Assembly: GCA_937919075.1 (NCBI GenBank)
Contig: CALFOF010000376.1
Span: 1-7,497 of the forward strand
Length of the DNA stretch: 7,497 nt
Direction: 5' to 3'
Source of the DNA: an uncultured Cyanobium sp.
GTDB taxonomy: Bacteria > Cyanobacteriota > Cyanobacteriia > PCC-6307 > Cyanobiaceae
Positions 1-4,588 of this stretch are shown piece after piece. The translations under genes and the position numbers were made by a program. A model generated the notes under the pieces. That model was not told the DNA's origin and made no database searches. It saw only the letters and a list, made by a program, of their open reading frames with translations. The stretch's first letter is position 1. Every line of letters starts with the position of its first letter.

Positions 1-1
1 T

Positions 2-292
2 CCTGGCCGCGGCGCGCAGCACCTCCGCCGCAACGGCGTGCGGCGCCGGGTGCAGGGCCAGCAGGGCCCTCAGGGACGCGTCGGCGGCGCCGTACCATCC
101 CCCGTCGCTGAGCGAGGAAGGGGAGTTTGAAGAAGGAGAAGAAGAGCTCGAAGAAGAAAGAGTCGGCGCCGGAGAGAGCAGCACGCGGATCAGAGTTTTG
201 TAAACCTGGTCCGCGAGCTCCGCGGAGAGCAGAGGAGCAGTAGCAGCAAAATCAACAGCAGCAGCAGCAGCGCTTCCTCCTCCTCCTCCTCC
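2..292 (-). CDS. possible partial coding region, unrecognised protein with Ser-rich linker
   Basis: I do not recognise this protein. Read leftward, the frame is open across the whole stretch and runs off the left edge. It gives a Gly run, an Ala run, a segment reading ELADQVYKTLIRVLL, a serine-rich linker (about residues from PAPTLSSSSSSS onward), then GWYGAADASLRALLALHP and an Ala/Leu-rich helix-like end. G or C dominates third codon positions in the last part, and the peptide looks more natural than either rightward alternative, which are arginine-rich or Cys/Glu-rich. No clear start is visible: a GTG at 184 is possible, as is a start further upstream (TTG at 415). The frame also stays open far to the right, as expected by chance in GC-rich DNA, so coding status is uncertain. 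The simple-sequence runs inside it may be a local expansion or an assembly problem. Confidence 0.33.
129..292. repeat. cluster of trinucleotide runs (GAA-rich, CAG x5, TCC x6)
   Basis: Three simple-sequence tracts lie close together: a purine-only GAA/GGA-rich tract at about 129-162, five CAG units at 256-270 and six perfect TCC units at 275-292. Such runs are unusual in a compact cyanobacterial genome. They sit exactly where the leftward reading frame and the rightward kinase remnant meet. Replication slippage or recombination at these tracts could explain the lost 5' part of the neighbouring gene; this is inference. Confidence 0.8.
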
Positions 293-299
293 GAGCCTC

Positions 300-614
300 G
301 ACAGCGCGTCCGCCGCCGCCCTGGCGCAGGAGCTGGGGGTGCCCTGGTGTCTCGTCGACCTGGTGGCTCCCGCTGAGCTGATCGCAGCGCGCCTGCAGGC
401 GCGCCTGGAGCGCAACGACGATCCCAGCGATGCCGATCTGGCTGTGGCGGAGCTGCAACGTGACCAGGTGGAGCCGCTCACGCTGCTGGAGGAGCGGCAC
501 ACCCTGCCCTTCCGCGCCGGCGATGCGCCGACCGCGCTGCTGATGCAGCTGTGGGAGCGGATCATCAGGGGCGGCACAGGCGGCGCCACCGAAACCGGGC
601 CCGATTCGATCTGA
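300..614 (+). pseudogene. C-terminal remnant of a P-loop (AAA/kinase-like) ATP-binding protein
   Basis: The readable part starts near the segment ALAQELGVPWCLVDL and continues through APAELIAARLQARL, DDPSDADLAV and a QVEPLT segment to the stop at 612-614. This resembles the end of COG0645-type P-loop kinases, often fused behind an aminoglycoside-phosphotransferase-like domain. In those, a GVPfxxLDxxAP strand is followed by an R-rich lid helix, a DaSxADLAVLxxQ segment and an EPL element. The C-terminus looks complete. The Walker A motif and the first two thirds of the domain are absent. The same frame has a TAA at 201-203, and the DNA upstream is low-complexity and reads better on the other strand. 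GTG at 339 could start a 91-residue product, but it would lack the nucleotide-binding loop. Function is therefore probably lost. The family call comes from recalled sequence character only. Confidence 0.5.
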
Positions 615-687
615 AACCGCCGCTGCGATGGAGATTCGGATGTCTTAGGTGCGGATTTCTGGGTTCCAGCGTTGGGAACTGCGAGGC

Positions 688-1083
688 TCAGGGAGCGAGC
701 AGAGCGTTGATGCGCCGCGCCAGCTCCCGGTCCAGGCTGGAGAGACCGCCGGCATCGTGGGTGGTGAGATCGATCACCACGCGGTTGTAGATGTTGCTCC
801 ACTCCGGATGGTGACCGAGCGTTTCCGCCAGCAGGGCCACCCGAGCCATGAAGCCGAAGGCGGCGCTGAAATCGGCAAACACGAAGGCGCGCTGCAATTT
901 GCCGTTGATCACGCTCCAGCCCGGCAGCTGGGCGGGCAGCGCCCTGATCTCTTCAGGGGTGAGCAGTTGAGCCGCCATGACAGGTCCGCAGAACAGTGTT
1001 GTCACCAGGATGGCAAGCAGGCTGAAGCGCGCCAGCCGGCGGGAGCCTCGCAACGGGCCAGGCCCGCTCTCACGCTCCGTCAT
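688..1083 (-). CDS. 4a-hydroxytetrahydrobiopterin dehydratase (PCD/DCoH family) with N-terminal signal-like segment
   Basis: Pterin-4a-carbinolamine dehydratases remove water from 4a-hydroxytetrahydropterin to recycle the pterin cofactor of aromatic amino acid hydroxylases. Some family members have other roles. The 131-residue product contains the whole compact fold from residue about 41. [16 protein letters not shown] is the first helix and strand. The family signature follows, with H91-H92-P93, W95, N97, Y99-N100, H109 and D118 in the usual spacing. Ahead of the fold is an Arg-rich stretch (R15, R16, R19), a hydrophobic segment (about 20-34) and a V-M-A site near 35-37, like a Sec signal peptide. 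This suggests export, which is odd for this enzyme. I chose ATG 1083 over ATG 1101 because only 1083 has a close GTGAGGCGG ribosome site. It overlaps the upstream coiled-coil gene by 14 bases, so the pair is probably cotranscribed and translationally coupled. The stop is at 688-690. Confidence 0.85.
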   Translation of the reverse strand: MTERESGPGPLRGSRRLARFSLLAILVTTLFCGPVMAAQLLTPEEIRALPAQLPGWSVINGKLQRAFVFADFSAAFGFMARVALLAETLGHHPEWSNIYNRVVIDLTTHDAGGLSSLDRELARRINALLAP

Positions 1084-1477
1084 CCGCCTCACAGAGGTCA
1101 TGCAGGCGATCGATCAGGAGGTCGAGCTCGGTGTCACTATCAGCATCGCCGCCCAGGCGCAGGCGCCGCTGCACCTCGCCATTGAGCCGTTCACCACTGC
1201 GCAGTGCCAGCAGGGTGGCGGGGGAGGCACTCGCCAGCGGTGGCCGCAGCTCCGCCGGCGGTGCGAAGCGGGAATCAGGCGGGCTGCTGGCCAGGGAGGT
1301 GATCGCGGCGGTGAGGGCGGCGACGGAGCTGTGCAACTGGCTGATCTCCTGCCGCAGGCGCACGATTTCCGCCGTCAGCTGATCGTTGCAGCCATTGCTG
1401 GGCCCTGCAGGTGGCCCGGCGGCGTTGCACCCAGGGGCGGGCGGAATCTGTGCCGGGGCGGATGGGGCGCTCTCCAT
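1070..1477 (-). CDS. hypothetical protein with Pro/Ala-rich N-terminus and short coiled coil
   Basis: No named family is recognised. The 135-residue product has three parts. Residues 1-30 are rich in Pro, Ala and Gly ([13 protein letters not shown]), probably disordered. Residues about 33-63 form a heptad-like helix ([19 protein letters not shown] and on), probably a coiled coil for oligomerisation. The C-terminal half has another Pro-rich linker (about 65-80), then helical segments [19 protein letters not shown] and an acidic end with D111, D113, D115 and [15 protein letters not shown]. There is no signal peptide or membrane segment. The open frame extends upstream to 1615, but ATG 1477 is preferred because it has GTGAGGCG just before it, and the extension would run into the end of the YjbQ gene. 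The next gene starts inside its last codons, which suggests a shared transcript with the pterin dehydratase. Confidence 0.65.
   Translation of the reverse strand: MESAPSAPAQIPPAPGCNAAGPPAGPSNGCNDQLTAEIVRLRQEISQLHSSVAALTAAITSLASSPPDSRFAPPAELRPPLASASPATLLALRSGERLNGEVQRRLRLGGDADSDTELDLLIDRLHDLCEADDGA
1084..1092 (-). promoter_or_regulatory. ribosome binding site of the dehydratase gene
   Basis: On the minus strand GTGAGGCGG ends directly before ATG 1083, with the GAGG core three bases away. It lies inside the last codons of the upstream gene. The same octamer GTGAGGCG also precedes ATG 1477. The alternative ATG at 1101 has no purine-rich sequence in this position, so this site decides the start. 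Confidence 0.5.
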
Positions 1478-1485
1478 CGCCTCAC
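1478..1485 (-). promoter_or_regulatory. ribosome binding site of the coiled-coil protein gene
   Basis: The minus strand reads GTGAGGCG directly upstream of ATG 1477, with GAGG two bases from the start codon. This supports the internal ATG over the longer upstream reading that would begin near 1615. Confidence 0.45.
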
Positions 1486-1583
1486 TTTGCCGGGGACTTA
1501 CTACATCGTGGCTAGGCGCTACCGCAGCAAGGCGCGGGCACGACCTCTTGACGCCCGCCTCACGGGGCTTGATCCGGCCCTGC

Positions 1584-2036
1584 TCATTCCCCCAAGAGAT
1601 GGAGGCTGAGTTCACGGCAGCTGCCGGCGGCGCGGTGCTCCCACAGGTAGACCGCCTGCCAGGTGCCGAGCATCAGGCGGCCCTGGTTAAACGGCAGCGA
1701 CAGGGTGCTGGCCGTCAGCGCCGCGCGCACATGGGCCGGCATGTCGTCGGGGCCTTCGTCATCGTGCAGCCAGGGCCGCAGCCTGCCCTGCCCGCTGAGT
1801 GGCCGCACCCCTTCCTGCGGCACCAGCGCCTGCAGGAAGGCAGCGAGATCGCGCAGCACCCGGGGATCGGCATTTTCGTTGATGGTCAGGCTGCAGCTGG
1901 TATGGCGCACCAGCATGGTGAGAACGCCTTGGCGCAGTCCGGACGTGGCCACGCAGGCTGCCAGCTGTGATGTCAGGTCGGTGAAGCCCTCACCCGTGGT
2001 GAAAACTCGCAGTTGAGACAAGCTCTGACGGAGCAT
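1584..2036 (-). CDS. UPF0047 / YjbQ family protein (secondary thiamine-phosphate synthase-like)
   Basis: The 150-residue product matches the UPF0047 (YjbQ) family along its full usual length. Visible signatures are VRHTSCSLTINENADP (H45, T46, S47, E54, N55, D57), the WLHDDEGPDDMPAHVRAAL block (H91, D92, D93, H102), and LPFNQGRLMLGTWQAVYLWEHR near the end (G124, W126, E133, H134). The clustered His, Asp and Glu residues probably form a metal or substrate site. A weak thiamine-phosphate synthase activity has been reported for the E. coli homologue, and the physiological role remains unclear. The protein is cytosolic, with no signal peptide. The start is ATG 2034-2036, with no strong ribosome site. 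About 72 bases separate it from the divergent small secreted protein gene. Downstream, 106 bases precede the coiled-coil gene on the same strand, so cotranscription is possible but not required. Confidence 0.92.
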   Translation of the reverse strand: MLRQSLSQLRVFTTGEGFTDLTSQLAACVATSGLRQGVLTMLVRHTSCSLTINENADPRVLRDLAAFLQALVPQEGVRPLSGQGRLRPWLHDDEGPDDMPAHVRAALTASTLSLPFNQGRLMLGTWQAVYLWEHRAAGSCRELSLHLLGE

Positions 2037-2108
2037 GGAAAACAGGCCGAGCGGTCATGGTTGGGTCATCTTTAGTCCCTAGGGTTGCGCCATCACAACG
2101 GATTTCCA

Positions 2109-2390
2109 ATGGCTCCCGTCCTCCTGGCTTCATGGCGCGCAGCACGGCTTCCTTTTAGCCTGATGGCGCTGCTCATGGTTCCCCTGGCAGGCGGGGTGCT
2201 GGCTGAAGGAGCAATCGCTCAGCAGGTGATTCCGAAGCGGGAAGGAATGTGCCCGCTCGGTTATGTCGACACCTTCAACGGCAAGTGCAGCACCCTCGGT
2301 GTCGCCTCTTACACAGTGAGTCCGCGAAGTGGTGAAGCTTGTCAGTCGGGCTGGATGAATATTGGCGGGGGCTACTGTCGCAAGAAGTAA
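2109..2390 (+). CDS. small secreted protein with two CxxG[YW]x5GxC repeats
   Basis: No named family is recognised. The 93-residue product starts with basic residues and a hydrophobic stretch (about 15-31), followed by likely signal cleavage near A38 (AIAQQ), so export to the periplasm or outside is expected. The mature part of about 55 residues holds exactly four cysteines in two copies of one motif. CPLGYVDTFNGKC (C48, G51, Y52, G58, C60) and CQSGWMNIGGGYC (C78, G81, W82, G88, C90) share spacing C-x2-G-aromatic-x5-G-x-C. Each pair could form one disulfide loop. The protein ends with RKK. ATG 2109 is preferred over TTG 2085 because it directly opens the signal peptide. The stop codon abuts the stop of the convergent regulator gene with no base between them. 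Function is unknown; a binding or cell-surface role is a guess. Confidence 0.7.
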   Translation: MAPVLLASWRAARLPFSLMALLMVPLAGGVLAEGAIAQQVIPKREGMCPLGYVDTFNGKCSTLGVASYTVSPRSGEACQSGWMNIGGGYCRKK

Positions 2391-3119
2391 TTAACGGGTC
2401 TCGTGATTCTGGCCCGTCCCCTTCTGCCAGCGCACCAGTCCGGTGGTCACGGCGATCAGGATCACCTGGCTGCGATCGCGGGCTCCGAGCTTGCGGCGGA
2501 TCGCCTTCATGTGGGTGCGCACCGTTTCTACCGACACAAACAGCTGGGCGGCGATCTGCGCATCGCTGCAGCCTTCCACCAGCTTGCCAAGCACGTCGCG
2601 CTCGCGGGGGGTGAGCGGTGCCCGATCTTCCTTCACGGAACTGGAAGTGCCCTGCCGCATCAACGGCAGCAGAGGGGCATCCATATAGATACCGCCATCG
2701 AGAATCGCCTTGAGGGCCGTGATGATGTGGCCCCTGCCCACCAAGCGCTCCAAGCAGATGCCATCACTGCCGCAGGCAAGCGCCTCTTGAAGCACATCTG
2801 GGGTTTCGTGCTCAAGCAGCAGCAGGCAGGGGAGGTGGGGATAGCGTTGCTTGATGGTGCGAATGAAGGCCATGCCCGTACCCCCCTCAAGCGATTCGGT
2901 CACCAGCACCAGATCGGGTACACGCTGTTGAAGATGATGGAGTCCGGCTGCTTCAGTGGTGGCGCCGTCCAGAGAGCTGAGCACACCTTCCAGCAGCAGG
3001 TGCAAGTGGCCGATCATCAAGCGCCGCGCGCTCACGCATAGCAACGAACGGCGGGCGAGCAGCTGCAAAGTCGCTTGATGGCGCTCCAGGTTGGACTGAA
3101 ACAACGGGTTGAGATCCAT
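2391..3119 (-). CDS. LuxR/NarL-type transcriptional regulator with degenerate receiver domain
   Basis: The 242-residue product has the layout of a NarL-type response regulator. An N-terminal receiver-like domain spans about 25-150, and a GerE/LuxR helix-turn-helix spans about 168-230: LTPRERDVLGKLVEG, then SDAQIAAQLFVSVETVRTHM as the recognition unit and KAIRRKLGARDRSQV. The receiver lacks its phosphorylation chemistry. The strand that should carry the acceptor Asp reads DLVLVTESLEGG, with T74/E75 in place of Asp. The acidic pair after the first strand is absent (LCVSARR), and the conserved Lys region reads GICLER. It is therefore probably an atypical regulator not controlled by simple phosphotransfer. 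No sensor kinase gene lies next to it. About 450 bases of AT-richer DNA lie upstream, room for its promoter and autoregulation. The start is ATG 3117-3119. Targets cannot be inferred. Confidence 0.88.
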   Translation of the reverse strand: MDLNPLFQSNLERHQATLQLLARRSLLCVSARRLMIGHLHLLLEGVLSSLDGATTEAAGLHHLQQRVPDLVLVTESLEGGTGMAFIRTIKQRYPHLPCLLLLEHETPDVLQEALACGSDGICLERLVGRGHIITALKAILDGGIYMDAPLLPLMRQGTSSSVKEDRAPLTPRERDVLGKLVEGCSDAQIAAQLFVSVETVRTHMKAIRRKLGARDRSQVILIAVTTGLVRWQKGTGQNHETR

Positions 3120-3567
3120 CAGCCCCTGGCAGAGCCGGCCGCCTCTGACCGCAGCGGCACCAATGCCAGCCGCAACCTGGGCGGAACAAAAAGGTGGACC
3201 GATCGAAGGCGGCCAGCATCATTTCCAACATTATTGGCTATCAACAGCTCAGGCTCCATCGGCGATGATGAAAGGATCAAAGGACGTACATGGCCCTTCA
3301 AAGGGGCAAAAAACGAGATTGTGTGACGGTAGCCGCTGAAATCGTCCATGGCAGAAGACTTTCAGAGCCATCACAACGTCATTGTTAGAATGGCATCCGT
3401 CTTTCTCAATTCTTGAGCTACACGGTTCGCTCAGGGCTACCACGAGACAGGCCATCACTTGGGAGCGCAGAAGGCCTTGTTCAGCGTCGACGCAGCTTGG
3501 AACCACCATCTTCTAGAGCTGCCATGCCACCGCCCCCTGTGACGGCGCTGAGGGGTACCGGAAAGGC
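3120..3567. other. intergenic region of about 450 bases, no convincing gene
   Basis: This stretch lies between the start of the LuxR-type gene and the stop of the DUF2721 gene, both leftward. It is visibly poorer in G+C than its surroundings, most clearly at 3181-3420, and should hold the promoter and leader of the LuxR-type gene. Short open frames exist (for example leftward 3249-3509 and rightward 3413-3574 from a TTG), but none has a good ribosome site, recognisable motifs or a plausible composition. A 5-bp hairpin CCCTT/AAGGG at 3294-3305 is followed by an A run on the plus strand, which is the wrong polarity for a terminator. No tRNA-like fold was noticed. Confidence 0.6.
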
Positions 3568-4044
3568 TCAGTAGTAGCGCTTTGGATTCTGGGAAATCGC
3601 CAGCTGCACCTCCTGCAGAAACAACACCAGCCCCACGATCAACATCAGCATCGCCAGCACAAAGGCCGGCACCAGAATCGCCGCAAGATCCAGAACCGCC
3701 ACCGCACTCACGAACATCACCGCCACCACCGCGGCGATCAGCAGCGCCGTGAAGGTGACGCAGAGAATGGCGCGGTTGATCAGGAACATGCGCTTCCTTG
3801 CCACCTCCAGTGCGCTGCGCAGGCGGCGCGCTTCCAAAGTTGTGCCACGTTCCAGCGCCTCCTGCAGAAATCGCGTGCGGTCGACGATCCGCGCCAGCCG
3901 CTGCGTAAACATGCTGAGCAGGCCGGTGATGGCCGTAAGCAGGAACACCGGCGCCACCGATAACTGAATCGCAGACGAGAGCTTGACGACCGCTCCGGTG
4001 GTCTCGCTTCCGGCCGCGAGCGCGACGATGTCGGGGCCCGTCAT
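3568..4044 (-). CDS. DUF2721 family membrane protein
   Basis: The 158-residue product matches the DUF2721 family of small bacterial membrane proteins, whose function is unknown. A first hydrophobic helix spans about 25-46 (SVAPVFLLTAITGLLSMF). It is followed by a basic cytosolic segment R49-R58 (RLARIVDRTR), typical of the family, and an amphipathic helix to about R85. Two more hydrophobic helices follow at about 91-116 and 119-145 (LDLAAILVPAFVLAML and on), then a short tail ending SQNPKRYY. ATG 4044 gives the usual family length. ATG 4074 would add ten residues and has an AGAGG-like sequence nearby, so it is a real alternative. Its start region faces the OsmC-like gene across 63 bases, so the two genes share a divergent promoter region. 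No function is assigned. Confidence 0.85.
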   Translation of the reverse strand: MTGPDIVALAAGSETTGAVVKLSSAIQLSVAPVFLLTAITGLLSMFTQRLARIVDRTRFLQEALERGTTLEARRLRSALEVARKRMFLINRAILCVTFTALLIAAVVAVMFVSAVAVLDLAAILVPAFVLAMLMLIVGLVLFLQEVQLAISQNPKRYY

Positions 4045-4107
4045 CGCATTCCGCCAGCAAGTCTCCTCTGCCATTGTGAGGGGGCAGTCCGGTACTGCTT
4101 CGCCGCG
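4045..4107. promoter_or_regulatory. shared divergent promoter region (DUF2721 / OsmC)
   Basis: Only 63 bases separate the two divergent start codons, so promoters for both must lie here or inside the opposing 5' coding ends. I see no clear -35/-10 pair or operator-like dyad. The call rests on gene orientation alone. Confidence 0.4.
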
Positions 4108-4545
4108 ATGACCACCATCCACTGCCAGTACGAAGGTTCGCTCCGCTGCCAGGCCCTGCATGGTCCATCCGGTTCCTCGCTGCTCACCGACGCACCGGTT
4201 GACAACCAAGGCAAGGGTGAACGGTTCTCGCCCACCGATCTGGTGGCCACGGCCCTGGCCACCTGCATCCTCACCGTGATGGGCATCACGGCCCAGCGGC
4301 ACGGCTGGGCGCTGCAGGGCAGCCGGGCCCGGGTTGAGAAAACAATGACCCGCTCCGGGCGCCGCCGCATCGAGGCGCTCATGGTGTGGATCAGCCTGCC
4401 CGACGGCCTGGCGGCGGATCAGCGCCAGCTGCTGCAGCGCGCGGCGGAGAGCTGCCCGGTGAAGCAGAGCCTGGAAGGTGCCGTGGCCATGACGTTGATC
4501 TGGGAGCAAGACAGCCCGCCGGCCCCTGCCCAACAGCTGGAGTGA
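4108..4545 (+). CDS. OsmC-like peroxiredoxin family protein
   Basis: OsmC/Ohr proteins reduce organic or inorganic hydroperoxides in the cytosol using two cysteines. The 145-residue product has both: C53 in the helix TDLVATALATCILTVMG and C116 in ESCPVKQSL, the spacing of the family. The segment FSPTDLVATALATC after a glycine-rich loop is the usual entry to the central helix, and VKQSL after the second Cys is typical of the YhfA/OsmC branch rather than Ohr. There is no signal peptide. The start is ATG 4108; upstream DNA contains GCCGCG and no clear ribosome site. It diverges from the DUF2721 gene. The M32 carboxypeptidase gene starts 43 bases after its stop on the same strand, so the two are probably cotranscribed, which would make this gene's promoter the driver of transcription into the inserted element. 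Confidence 0.88.
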   Translation: MTTIHCQYEGSLRCQALHGPSGSSLLTDAPVDNQGKGERFSPTDLVATALATCILTVMGITAQRHGWALQGSRARVEKTMTRSGRRRIEALMVWISLPDGLAADQRQLLQRAAESCPVKQSLEGAVAMTLIWEQDSPPAPAQQLE

Positions 4546-4588
4546 TGAACGCGGGCGCCATGCTGGGCCTCGCCACCACAGCCCCACC

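Noticed and set aside
663..679. GTTCC/GGAAC stem between the kinase remnant and the dehydratase, considered as a bidirectional terminator
   Set aside because: Only five pairs with a seven-base loop and no T run on either side.
977..1609. Rightward open frame across the coiled-coil gene
   Set aside because: Arg/Gly-rich composition and antisense to two genes with plausible starts and ribosome sites.
2077..2084. Perfect palindrome CCCTAGGG in the divergent region of YjbQ and the small secreted protein
   Set aside because: Eight bases is too short to separate from chance without conservation data.
3294..3313. Hairpin CCCTT/AAGGG followed by an A run, considered as terminator
   Set aside because: The A run follows on the plus strand; for a terminator on either strand a T run must follow the stem, and it does not.
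3249..3509. Leftward 86-residue Cys-containing frame in the large gap
   Set aside because: The AGAAG sequence abuts the ATG with no spacing, no motif or signal peptide is seen, and the composition is irregular.
3413..3574. Rightward short frame from a TTG
   Set aside because: No ribosome site, Arg/Ser/Pro-rich, and it ends in the tail of the DUF2721 gene.
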